Assembly (NCBI GenBank): GCA_041940305.1
Contig: JBGTSJ010000006.1
Coordinates: forward strand, 243,468-307,467
Reading direction: 5' to 3'
Source: JBGTSJ01 sp041940305
Lineage (GTDB): Bacteria; Planctomycetota; Planctomycetia; Planctomycetales; Planctomycetaceae
DNA length: 64,000 bases
Shown: positions 18,507-26,714 of the stretch, in pieces
How the letters are laid out: each line of letters begins with the position of its first letter
Numbering within the stretch: the first letter of the stretch is position 1
Position numbers and translations under genes: made by a program
Notes under the pieces: generated by a model
What the model saw: only the letters and a program-made list of their open reading frames with translations
The model's database searches: none
Told to the model about the DNA's origin: nothing

Positions 18507-19484
18507 CTAACCTTCTCGCGAAGCACGATGAAAAAGCGGGAGCGGCCGACTGGGTGTGGGCTCGTGAATGATTGGCGGGACATTATCTGGACAATTTGCA
18601 TAAGTCAGGACGAGCGTTCCGTAATCGATCCCGATGCCCAGGTCGCCGCCGTTATACGTTGCATTCACCTTCCGGAAGTCGGTGAACTCCTTGCTCTCAC
18701 CACGTGCTTTGGCGCTATTAATGATGCAATCGCTCGGGAGGATGAACAAGGGATCGTAAGTGACATGTGCAAATTCAGGATCGTTGAAGAGCCGGACTGC
18801 AGATTCATCTCCTTCTGGGGCGATGAAAAGTGGTACGAAGAGCAATTTGAAGTTGTTCATGGCCTTGATGGCGGGAGCAGCATCGGAAAGCTGCTCGCCT
18901 GTGCCGACAAGGTCTTCGACGATTACGATGCGTTTGTAATTCTCGTCCGCTAGTTTTCTTGCCAACAGCGGTAGATCATTGAACTTTGCCAAGAAGCGGA
19001 ACTCTGGCCTGTAGCTCTGACCGAAAATGCCATTTACGCGACAGAAAGTGTTGACGTCCATTCCGGCTAGACTTCCGAACCACGTGGCCAATCGAGCCTG
19101 TTGGAGCTTGGCGTCAATGTCCGGATCAGTCACATTGCCGCCAATCACGTCGACAAGCCATCTGCAAATATGTCCCGTATAAGCAGCGCGATATGTCGCG
19201 ATCAGATCCTCCTCGGCGACAAAGAGTAGCCAAGGGACGAAATTGAAAAGCGCCTGTTGAGCGGCCCGTCTACGGAGGGCTCGTTGGGCACCAGTTACCC
19301 CGGTTTCGATCTGATTCAGCCATAGGTACAGCCGGTCCCAGAACGGCGGCTTTTCTGGATAGGGACGATACTGTGAGTAATGCCAGGTTCCGAGGAATTT
19401 CAAATGCGCGGCGTTGCGATCGATGCGCTGATCGTGCTTGGAAACGCGTGTCCACTCATTGATTAACGAGTCCATCGGATGCAT
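18507..19484 (-). CDS. Phosphoribosyltransferase-like protein of a putative conflict system
   Basis: A 325-residue protein with one diagnostic segment, RIVIVEDLVGTGEQL (residues 185-199). This is the PRPP-binding loop of type I phosphoribosyltransferases (four hydrophobics, two acids, then TG). An N-terminal helical region (1-140) and a C-terminal region with ILPSDCIINSAKARGES are outside the usual housekeeping PRTases, so it is not pyrE, upp or hpt. PRTase-like domains coupled to ORC/CDC6-type ATPases have been noted in predicted prokaryotic conflict systems. Its stop and the ATPase start are adjacent, and it begins eight bases after the methyltransferase stop. It may make, read or destroy a nucleotide signal; no assay is implied by the sequence. 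Confidence 0.76.
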   Translation of the reverse strand: MHPMDSLINEWTRVSKHDQRIDRNAAHLKFLGTWHYSQYRPYPEKPPFWDRLYLWLNQIETGVTGAQRALRRRAAQQALFNFVPWLLFVAEEDLIATYRAAYTGHICRWLVDVIGGNVTDPDIDAKLQQARLATWFGSLAGMDVNTFCRVNGIFGQSYRPEFRFLAKFNDLPLLARKLADENYKRIVIVEDLVGTGEQLSDAAPAIKAMNNFKLLFVPLFIAPEGDESAVRLFNDPEFAHVTYDPLFILPSDCIINSAKARGESKEFTDFRKVNATYNGGDLGIGIDYGTLVLTYANCPDNVPPIIHEPTPSRPLPLFHRASREG

Positions 19485-19492
19485 CGAGGTCC

Positions 19493-20686
19493 TCAGAGAA
19501 CTCGTTCAAGAATCAGGTCTGCAAACCATTTCGCAACTGGTGGTGGCACGGCGTTGCCAATCATGCGCATCTGCGTAGACGGCTCGCCGCGAAAAACAAA
19601 GTCATCGGGAAACCCTTGAATACGGGCGGCTTCCCGCGCGGACAGTCCGCGGTGCTCCTCCGGATGAAGGAAGTACCGAGGTTGCCCGAAGCGAGTATCA
19701 ACAGTGGGGGCGGGATGCTTCCAGGACAGGCGGCGATACTTCCCGTTGAACGTGTGTGCGAGATCGAACCGTCTACCCAATCGACGGACATAGCCCTTTG
19801 CCTGAAGCCGCACAACGATCGAACCGGCGCTGCCGTTAAACGAAGCATTGAGATCCCGAAGGGATACCGGATCGGCGTCGCCAAAAGACCTTAGTCGTTT
19901 CCTCCGACGAAGTCGTTGCATTAGCAGCAACATTGCACGCTCGCGTGACGTCACCTCTCCGAATACCTCCGGGATTTCCCACGTGGGAACAGATCGATCG
20001 CCACCTCGTACGTTGCACAGTTTTTGATGAGGCTCAATTCTCCGTGCAATCCGATAGTCGCTCGTCCCTGGCCGCAAAATTCGGGGGGAATGATTCGGGA
20101 GCCCGTCGATTCCCGAGAGGAATGACTCAAGCCCGACCTGAGTACATTCATGACGTGGTTGAAGGTCATCAATCTGCCGACAGGATGCCAGCAGTATTAC
20201 GCGTTTGCGGATCTGCGGAAGTCCGAAGCTTGTTCCGACGACTCGAAACTCAGTGGTGGCGAAACCAGCGGCTTCAAGCAACTCGCGAGCGGCCAACCAA
20301 TAGTTGCGGTGGGTTCCAGATAGTACTCCGGCGACGTTCTCCAAGAGCACTGCGCGCGGCCGACAACTGATCGCGAGTACCGCGGCCTTGATCAGGAGCG
20401 AATTCCTCGGATCGGTCGCCGAGCGACGCCCAAGTGTGGAAAAGCCCTGGCACGGCGGACCTGCGATGACAACGTCCGGCCGAACGGAGTACTTCAACGA
20501 ATTAAGCGACGACAGGTCGCAAATATCGGCGTTCCCTCTTAGATTGTCAGAATAAGTCGCTGTGGCAGTCGCATCCGCATCAAATGCGGCAATTGAACGA
20601 AAGCCGGCCTGCTCAAATCCCAAATCAAGGCCGCCACAGCCTGAGAACAATCCAATGAATGTGGGACCTGAATTATGGCGTGCCAT
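19493..20686 (-). CDS. Cytosine-5 DNA methyltransferase
   Basis: A 397-residue C5 methyltransferase with the family motifs in canonical order. Motif I is FIGLFSGCGGLDLGFEQAG. Motif IV is GPPCQGFSTLG with the catalytic Cys, then LLENVAGV (motif VI) and IRKRVILLAS (motif VIII). A target recognition region of about 120 residues follows. Motif IX is REAARIQGFPDDF and motif X is IGNAVPPPVAKWF. It methylates carbon 5 of cytosine in a site that cannot be read from sequence. It heads the five-gene operon that ends in vsr, and no classical restriction endonuclease is encoded beside it. The region has visibly lower G+C than its surroundings, which suggests transfer. Confidence 0.94.
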   Translation of the reverse strand: MARHNSGPTFIGLFSGCGGLDLGFEQAGFRSIAAFDADATATATYSDNLRGNADICDLSSLNSLKYSVRPDVVIAGPPCQGFSTLGRRSATDPRNSLLIKAAVLAISCRPRAVLLENVAGVLSGTHRNYWLAARELLEAAGFATTEFRVVGTSFGLPQIRKRVILLASCRQIDDLQPRHECTQVGLESFLSGIDGLPNHSPRILRPGTSDYRIARRIEPHQKLCNVRGGDRSVPTWEIPEVFGEVTSRERAMLLLMQRLRRRKRLRSFGDADPVSLRDLNASFNGSAGSIVVRLQAKGYVRRLGRRFDLAHTFNGKYRRLSWKHPAPTVDTRFGQPRYFLHPEEHRGLSAREAARIQGFPDDFVFRGEPSTQMRMIGNAVPPPVAKWFADLILERVL

Positions 20687-20802
20687 TTTACTTCAGGCAT
20701 CCTGCCTAAAACCCTGTCAGGTAATGAGCTTACGGCAGTGTATTAGAGCGGTGCCGGACGGGCAACCGCACGTCGGCCGCTCAAGGGCCCCCGGTCGGTC
20801 TG

Positions 20803-20822
20803 CCGGCACTGAGGAGTGCCGG
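20803..20822. repeat. Perfect hairpin CCGGCACT-GAGG-AGTGCCGG
   Basis: An 8-base perfect stem with a four-base loop, about 117 bases upstream of the methyltransferase start. No T-run follows on either strand, so an ordinary terminator is unlikely. It may be one copy of a dispersed intergenic palindrome. Confidence 0.6.
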
Positions 20823-21204
20823 GTGCCGCTGTCTGGCTTGTCCAGCAGTGCCGCTGCGGGATCAACCGAATCGCCGCCTTGATCGGCAGACCATCCGCGT
20901 GCCTTAGGGCGGCGGGGTGGCTGGAGTCGCAGCACAGCGAAGCCCCCAGCCGAACTGTGTACACGCTTCGATCACACGCACCACCACCACGCCGTGGGGT
21001 GGCCCTGTTCCGGCACATGCGTCGTGAACTCGCGTGCTGTGGCGCTACTGATTGACGGTCGCGCCGCTGACGCTCCATCAGCACAATCCGCTCCCCTCCG
21101 CGGGCGGCGTGGCAACGTCGGCGACCTCCAGTGTGCCACGGGCGTCTCGCGCGTGCGGGCGCGGAGTTGATCGCGGGCGCTGCGGCGACCGCCCAATGCC
21201 CGTT

Positions 21205-21450
21205 CTGCGTCGGCACGGCTGACACAGCCGTGGCACACCGTCACCGGTCCCGTCCCCGTCATACTACCAACCACACGCATGCGTGCCACACCTCGCACCG
21301 CAGCGCCCCCTCATCCGAACGCCGCACACGCTCTGGTCGCACCCGCCATCCCCTCCCCACCGCCGTCCCCCCGTCTCCCCGCCATGCACTTCCCCCATCC
21401 CCTCCTTCGCGCGTCTTCGCGTCTCCGTGACTTTGCGTCGGCCTTCCCCC
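21205..21450. repeat. Long direct repeat, copy 1
   Basis: About 246 bases, nearly identical to 21536-21782 (offset 331 bases, a few substitutions and one single-base indel). It begins at CTGCGTCGGCACGGCTGACA and ends in the GCGTCGGCCTTCCCC segment. Part of it (21405-21443) recurs inverted at 55235-55273. Confidence 0.85.
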
Positions 21451-21535
21451 GCGGCTGCCCGTCACACACGAATCCGACGGTCTCCCTCTGCGCCTCCGCG
21501 CCTCTGCGTGAGCATCCTGACGAACACCGCGCTCC

Positions 21536-21782
21536 CTGCGTCGGCACGGCTGACACAGCCGTGGCACACCGTCACGGCTCCCGTCCCCGTCATACCACCA
21601 ACCACACGCATGCGTGCCACACCTCGCACCGCAGCGCCCCCTCATCCGCACGCCGCACACGCTCTGGTCGCACCCGCCATCCCCTCCCCACCCGCCGTCC
21701 CCCCGTCTCCCCGCCATGCACGTCCCCCATCCCCTCCTTCGCGCGTCTTCGCGTCTCCGTGCCCTTGCGTCGGCCTTCCCCT
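21536..21782. repeat. Long direct repeat, copy 2
   Basis: Second copy of the roughly 246-base repeat at 21205-21450, separated from it by about 85 bases of unrelated sequence. No transposase frame or terminal inverted repeat is seen, so it is a segmental duplication or a non-autonomous element. Confidence 0.85.
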
Positions 21783-21941
21783 CCCCGCGCGCACCCATCC
21801 TCAATCTGGTGAACTATTCATAACCACCAGGACCGGCCCCACCCATGCCCGCCCGCCGCTCTCTCCACCCCCAACAGCACCGCCCCCGCGCGCACCCCGC
21901 CATCCGCTATCCCTCTTCCTCTCGAAACCCTCCACGCCGGC

Positions 21942-23225
21942 TCACCCGACGAGTTCGGGGATGGGCTGGCCGGCGTCAACGATGCGGAGGGGGCGGCCTT
22001 CGGGGGTGATGAGTTCTTCGTCGGCGTCGATGCCCAGCGAGTGGCACATAGTCTGAAAGAGGTCGTCGACTTCGACGGGGCGGTTGGTGACTTCCATGCC
22101 GTCGGGAGAGGTGGCGCCGACGCAGACGCCCCCTTTGAGGCCGCCGCCGGCGAGGAGGACGTTGAAGTTGCGGGCCCAGTGGTCGCGGCCGACGCCGGGG
22201 GTGCTCTGGTTGATCTTGGGAGTGCGGCCGAACTCACCGAGGACGACGATCAGGGTGCGGTCGAGGAGGCCGCGGTCTTTAAGGTCGGTGACAAGGGCGG
22301 CGACTCCCTGGTCAACTTCGCCGGCGGCATTGGGGATGTTCTGCCAGAGGTTGGCGTGCATGTCCCAGCCGCTGCGCTGGACCTGGACGAAGGGGACGCC
22401 GGATTCGACGAGGCGGCGGGCGACGAGGCAGCCCTGTCCGAACTGGTGTGGTCCGTAGTTCTGTTTGACAGCGTCGGACTCGCCTTCGAGGGTGAAGGCT
22501 TTGAGGCGTTCGGACGTCATGAGGCGGGCGGCCTTGGCGTAGATTTCCTGGTGTTCGAAGGCGATGGCCTGAGCGCCGGCGTCGGCGAAGTCCTGGTCCT
22601 GCTCGCGGAGGAGGGAAAGGCGGCGGTCGGCGCGGGCGGTTTCAGTGCGGGGGGCGACGTTGGCGGGGAGCTGGCCGGCGGCGGGGACTTCGAACGGGGC
22701 GTACTTGACGCCGAGGAAGCCGGAGCTGAGCGTGTTGCCGATGCAGACGAAGCTGGGGAGGTCGGAGTCGGGATTGCCGAGTTCGCGGGCGACGACGGAG
22801 CCGAAGTGGGGGAAGTGGGACGTGCCGCCGAGCCTGCGGCCGGTGAGGAGGTGATAGGTGCCGCGTTCGTGCGCGGCCTCTTTGCCGACAATGCTGCGGA
22901 CGACGGAGACGTCGGTCATCAGTGCGGCGAGTTTGGGCCAGTACTCGGCAAACTGGACGCCAGGGATGGCGGTGTCGATGGCCTGGGTGGGTCCGCCGTT
23001 TTCGGCGCCGGGTTTGGGGTCCCAGGTTTCGAGCTGGCTGGGTGCGCCGTTGAGCCAGACGACGATGCAGGCGCGGCCTTCGCGTTTGAGAGCGTCGGCG
23101 GAGAGGCCGAGGCGGTGGAGGAAGGGGACGGCGGCGAGTCCGGCGGAGGCGGACTGGAGGAGCCGGCGACGGGATATGACGCCGTCGCGGGTGAGGGAGA
23201 TGCTGAGGAGGTTGTGGGTGGGCAT
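21942..23225 (-). CDS. DUF1501 domain-containing protein (Tat-exported, sulfatase-fold)
   Basis: A 427-residue DUF1501 protein. The N-terminus ISRRRLLQSASAGLAAVPFL is a twin-arginine signal, so it should be exported folded. The conserved features are present: VVWLNGAPSQLETWDPKPGA near residue 55, the GTYHLLTGR segment and the C-terminal LGEFGRTPKIN then GRDHWARNFNVLLAGGG. DUF1501 belongs to the alkaline phosphatase/sulfatase superfamily and is strongly expanded in planctomycetes; the biochemical role is unknown. It follows the DUF1549 gene on the same strand after 117 bases, the usual pairing in this phylum, which suggests a joint periplasmic function. Confidence 0.93.
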   Translation of the reverse strand: MPTHNLLSISLTRDGVISRRRLLQSASAGLAAVPFLHRLGLSADALKREGRACIVVWLNGAPSQLETWDPKPGAENGGPTQAIDTAIPGVQFAEYWPKLAALMTDVSVVRSIVGKEAAHERGTYHLLTGRRLGGTSHFPHFGSVVARELGNPDSDLPSFVCIGNTLSSGFLGVKYAPFEVPAAGQLPANVAPRTETARADRRLSLLREQDQDFADAGAQAIAFEHQEIYAKAARLMTSERLKAFTLEGESDAVKQNYGPHQFGQGCLVARRLVESGVPFVQVQRSGWDMHANLWQNIPNAAGEVDQGVAALVTDLKDRGLLDRTLIVVLGEFGRTPKINQSTPGVGRDHWARNFNVLLAGGGLKGGVCVGATSPDGMEVTNRPVEVDDLFQTMCHSLGIDADEELITPEGRPLRIVDAGQPIPELVG

Positions 23226-23342
23226 GGTTGATGCGGGGTCGCGCTGCGCGGGGGGCGCGGGATGCGGGCTTGGACTGGGTGGACGTCGATGTGCCTGGGG
23301 AAGTCGGGTTGATCCACTCGCGGAGCGAGTGGACTTCTTTGG

Positions 23343-24959
23343 TCAGCGTTTGGTGATGAACTCGGCGGAGTTGATGAGGACCCAGACGATGTCGTCGATG
23401 GCTTCGTCGCGGTTGTCGATTTCGCGGAGGTAGCTGACGTAGCGGGAGGATTCGTCGTCAGTGGGGGTGCGGGCGAGGACGGCGAGGAAGGCTTCGCGGA
23501 CGAGTTCGCGGTCGTCGGTGAGTTTGAGCAGGTCGGTCTTGAGAGGTCCTTGGGCGAGGCGGTCGTGCAGGACGGGGCTGTTCATCAGGAGCAGGGCCTG
23601 CTGGACAGAGCCTTCGAGATCGCGCTGGGGGATGGAAGGGTTCTGGTCGAAGGTGTCGTTGATGGATTTGGTGAGGGCGTTGTGTTCGCCGACGAGGCGT
23701 TCGACGTTGTCGGCGACTTCGTAGGGGCGGAGGCGGGCGGGGCGGACGGCGGTGAAGAGATCGGCGTCGCTGTCGATGGTGCGGATCTCGCGCTGGTAGG
23801 CGTTGCTGTTGGCGATCATCTGCAGCAGCCAGCGCATGTCGAAGCCCTTGTTGCGGAAGCTGGCGGCGATGCGGTTGACGACGAGCTGGTGGACGACGTC
23901 TTTATCGGGGCCAAGGCTGTCGACGGAGTAGAAGCCGTCCCCCATCATCTCGTTCCAGACGCGGTTGACGTGGGCGCGGGCGAACCAGTAGTTGTCGGGG
24001 TTGTAGATGAGGTAGGCGGCGAGGGCGACGCGGCGCTGGTCGGGCTTGAGTCCGAGGGGGGGCTCTTCGCCGAGGAGGAAGCGGGCCGGCATTTCGGTCT
24101 TTTGGGCCGGGTCGGCCTGGTCGGTCATGTAGTACTTGCCGGGGGCGAAGAAGGCGGCGAGCTCGTGGAACTGCTCTCGCTCCCAGTCGTCGAAGGGGTG
24201 GTCGTGGCATTCGGCGCAGCCGATGCTGATGCCCATGAAGATGCGGGCGGTCTGGGAGGCGATGATCTCGGGCTTGCGGTCGCAGGCGAGGATGAAGTTG
24301 TTGGGTCCGTAGTCCTGCTGCCAGCCGTTCTCCTGGGGCTTTTTGTCTTTGACGCGCTGCGGGGAGGCGGACACCATTTCGGCGACAATGCGGTCCCAGG
24401 GTGCGCCCGCTTTGATCTGTTCGAACAGCCAGTCTTCCAGGGCCTGCGGGTTGACGGAGTTCCGGTTGGCATCGGACTCGTAGAAGATGACGGAGCGCCA
24501 GTAGCGGGCCCATTTGCGGGCGTACTCGTCGCTGGCGAGGAGTTCGTCGATGACGCGCGAGCGTTTTTTGGGATCGGCGTCGGCGACGAATTTTTTGACC
24601 TGAGCGGCTGAGGGGACAGTGCCGGCGATGTCGAGGCAGACGCGGCGGAGGAAGGTCTCGTCGTCGACGACGGGGGCGAAGTCCGTTGATGCTCCCTCAC
24701 TGACGTAGCGCTCGAGCATCTTGTCGAGGTCGGCCGGCTGGAACGAGACGGAGTTGCTGCGGATGGCCGGGAAGGTGTGCCGGATCATCTCCAGGAAGCG
24801 GAGTTTGTCCTCGGGCGTCTTGAGTTCCGGGAGGTTCTTGATGGCCGGGGGAGGCTTGGGCTTGGGACGGCGGGGAGCGCCATTCACGGCGGCGGAGATG
24901 CCGCAGACGGTAACCACGGCGACCAGGAGGCAGCATGCTGCTTTGCAGCGAGGGAGCAT
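23343..24959 (-). CDS. DUF1549/DUF1553 domain-containing protein
   Basis: A 538-residue secreted protein with a signal peptide (ACCLLVAVVTVCGISAAVNG). The DUF1549 (PSCyt2) domain follows: FLRRVCLDIAGTVPSAAQV at about 108, SDEYARKWARYWRSV, and IGCAECHDHPFDDWEREQ with a CxxCH-like motif that could bind heme or metal. The C-terminal half is the DUF1553 (PSD1) domain (YWFARAHVNRVWNEMMG, MRWLLQMIANSNAYQR). It lacks the N-terminal PSCyt1 cytochrome found in the larger relative at 45748-49014. It precedes the DUF1501 gene in one transcription unit. Function unknown; presumed part of a periplasmic redox or degradation complex. Confidence 0.92.
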   Translation of the reverse strand: MLPRCKAACCLLVAVVTVCGISAAVNGAPRRPKPKPPPAIKNLPELKTPEDKLRFLEMIRHTFPAIRSNSVSFQPADLDKMLERYVSEGASTDFAPVVDDETFLRRVCLDIAGTVPSAAQVKKFVADADPKKRSRVIDELLASDEYARKWARYWRSVIFYESDANRNSVNPQALEDWLFEQIKAGAPWDRIVAEMVSASPQRVKDKKPQENGWQQDYGPNNFILACDRKPEIIASQTARIFMGISIGCAECHDHPFDDWEREQFHELAAFFAPGKYYMTDQADPAQKTEMPARFLLGEEPPLGLKPDQRRVALAAYLIYNPDNYWFARAHVNRVWNEMMGDGFYSVDSLGPDKDVVHQLVVNRIAASFRNKGFDMRWLLQMIANSNAYQREIRTIDSDADLFTAVRPARLRPYEVADNVERLVGEHNALTKSINDTFDQNPSIPQRDLEGSVQQALLLMNSPVLHDRLAQGPLKTDLLKLTDDRELVREAFLAVLARTPTDDESSRYVSYLREIDNRDEAIDDIVWVLINSAEFITKR

Positions 24960-25165
24960 GGTGCGGAGTCCGGAGTGTTGCGTGAGCCCCGCTGAACCGC
25001 GGGCGAGATCGAGAAGCTTCGATTCTGACGTTCCGCCGGGCGCGAGGCAAGCTGGGTCAGCGGCGGTTCGGGAGGGTGCTCAGTGACGTGCGACCGGCGT
25101 GCCCCTGATGATGGTGGTCGCTACACTGAGGGGATTCCGTGTCTTATCAGGCTGCGAATTCCGGA

Positions 25166-25873
25166 ATGACCAGTTACGTTGCCCAGCTTGTCAATTTGAC
25201 GAAGGAGTACGAGCTTGGTCCGGGGATCGAACCGGTGCGGGCGCTGCGGGGCGTGTCGCTCGACATCCCCGAGGGGGACTTTCTGGCGATCATGGGGACG
25301 TCGGGGAGCGGCAAGAGCACGCTGCTGAACCTGCTGGGCGCGCTCGACCGCGCGACGACCGGCCAGTACCTGCTGCGGGGGCGCGACGTGGCGCAGATGA
25401 ACGACGATGCGCTCTCGGCCATCCGCAACACCGAGATCGGGTTTATCTTCCAGTCCTTCAATCTGATCCCGCAGTACAGCGTGCTGGAGAATATCGAAGT
25501 GCCGCTGCACTACCGGCCCGGCTCGGTGTCACTCAGTAACGAGGACCGGCAACGGTGCATTGATCTGGCATCGCAGGTGGGGCTGTCGGACCGGCTGGAC
25601 CATCGGCCGTATCAGCTTTCCGGCGGGCAGCAGCAGCGCGTGGCGATTGCGCGGTCGCTGGTGAACGACCCGGCGATCATCATGGCGGACGAGCCGACCG
25701 GCAACCTGGACAGCCACACCAGCGAGGAGATTCTGGGTCAGCTGGAGAAGCTGAACCGCGAGGGGCGGACGATCATCATGGTGACGCACGAGCCGGACAT
25801 TGCCCGCCGGGCACGGCGGCAGGTGTACATGCGGGATGGTTTAATCGCGGGCGAAGGGGTATTCCCGGGTTGA
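25166..25873 (+). CDS. ABC transporter ATP-binding protein, MacB/LolD type
   Basis: A 235-residue ATPase with Walker A GTSGSGKSTLL, Q-loop FIFQSFNLIPQYSVLENIEVPL, signature LSGGQQQRVAIARSL, Walker B IIMADEPTGNLD and switch His in MVTHEPD. The FQ-FNLIP pattern and the short length match the LolD/MacB/FtsE group, which powers lipoprotein release or efflux by a periplasm-spanning permease. No permease gene is adjacent, so it must work with one encoded elsewhere. A GTG at 25139 is an alternative start nine codons upstream; I prefer the ATG because alignment with the family begins there. Confidence 0.92.
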   Translation: MTSYVAQLVNLTKEYELGPGIEPVRALRGVSLDIPEGDFLAIMGTSGSGKSTLLNLLGALDRATTGQYLLRGRDVAQMNDDALSAIRNTEIGFIFQSFNLIPQYSVLENIEVPLHYRPGSVSLSNEDRQRCIDLASQVGLSDRLDHRPYQLSGGQQQRVAIARSLVNDPAIIMADEPTGNLDSHTSEEILGQLEKLNREGRTIIMVTHEPDIARRARRQVYMRDGLIAGEGVFPG

Positions 25874-26008
25874 GCAGTCGGCCGATGTCAGTGAAGATCC
25901 GGCAAACTCGTCAAACTCAGAGCTTGCCGAGGGCGTAAGAGTTGACGAGAATGGGCGTTCTTGCCGCACCGTCCGCTTGACGGTCGCAGCCATGCGCCAA
26001 CTGAGCTG

Positions 26009-26455
26009 ATGATGACCCGATTCGTCCGAACCGCCGGAGCTTTGCTGCTCGCCGCCTACGGAGCGATTGCGCTCCTGGGGCATGGCGGAATGCATGCGGT
26101 GCAGGACCTGGCGGGGGTGGCGCACAGCCATGGACCGGGGCACCTCGCATGCGGCCATGACGGGGCGAAGTCGCACGTTCATGCGTGCGGGCACCATCAT
26201 CATCACCACGGACATGACCATGCGGGGGAGGACGAGGGGAGTGAGCCCGATCGTCCGCTGCATGGTCCCGGGCACGATCACGACAACTGTCAGGTCTGCC
26301 ATCACTTCGCCGCCGGCGCGCTGATTGACGTCGTGGCTCCGGAGGTGGCGGTTGAGGAGCTGGGCGCGTATCTGCGTCCGGCAATGTCCCGGCTGTCGGG
26401 GAGCACGGACAAGTTCGCGCTGCCGATTCGCGGGCCGCCCTGCGGGGCCTGCTGA
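26009..26455 (+). CDS. His-rich exported protein, possible metal-binding
   Basis: About 148 residues. After two Met codons comes RFVRTAGALLLAAYGAIALLG, a signal peptide or membrane anchor. The middle (residues about 35-95) is extremely His-rich, including a run of six His, with Asp and Gly, which should bind Zn, Ni, Cu or Co. A CQVCHHF motif follows at about 97-103, as in DUF2946-like proteins. The tail is ordinary and ends in PPCGAC, giving four Cys in all. It precedes a DUF1559 pseudopilin gene by 260 bases. Probably an envelope metal buffer or chaperone; specificity unknown. Confidence 0.68.
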   Translation: MMTRFVRTAGALLLAAYGAIALLGHGGMHAVQDLAGVAHSHGPGHLACGHDGAKSHVHACGHHHHHHGHDHAGEDEGSEPDRPLHGPGHDHDNCQVCHHFAAGALIDVVAPEVAVEELGAYLRPAMSRLSGSTDKFALPIRGPPCGAC

Positions 26456-26616
26456 GCGCCGCGATCTTTCCGCCGGTTGTCAGCGCAGCGAGTTCTGATG
26501 CGCTTAGCGAATCGCACCGGCGCGAAGTTCCGTTTAGGCGGCGTCTGATTTCGTGGTCCGGTGATGTTGTCGCCGCGTTTTCGTGCGGCGGCGCGCCGTC
26601 CCATGACTGATCGACT

Positions 26617-26634
26617 CTGCCGGAGGTCCGGCAG
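26617..26634. promoter_or_regulatory. Hairpin in the leader of the DUF1559 gene
   Basis: CTGCCGGA-GG-TCCGGCAG is a perfect eight-base inverted repeat, 80 bases before the pseudopilin start. Not followed by a T-run, so not a clear terminator. Regulatory role is inferred from position only. Confidence 0.4.
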
Positions 26635-26714
26635 CATCCGCTATTCATTTCCGCCGCCGCAAATCGCGCCGGCGTTTTCATCATCGCATCCATTCTGTCC
26701 GGAGTTAGTGTGTC

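Larger units (their letters stand above)
20687..21941. other. Gene-free, repeat-rich region upstream of the defence operon
   Basis: About 1.25 kb without a credible gene. It must contain the promoter of the methyltransferase operon. It shows a perfect 8-bp stem, 4-base loop hairpin (CCGGCACT/AGTGCCGG, 20803-20822), many CAGTGCC and GTGCCGG-like words, and the two long direct repeats listed separately. Every open frame in it overlaps others in all directions and is Arg/Pro/Ser-biased, as expected of non-coding high-G+C repeats. Confidence 0.75.

Noticed and set aside
20687..21204. tRNA or rRNA gene
   Set aside because: Hairpin-rich words exist but no cloverleaf or conserved TPsiC/anticodon pattern could be assembled.
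21279..22056. Plus-strand open frames in the repeat region (Pro/Arg/Ser-rich)
   Set aside because: They duplicate with the DNA repeats, and frames are open on both strands with no start signals or domains.
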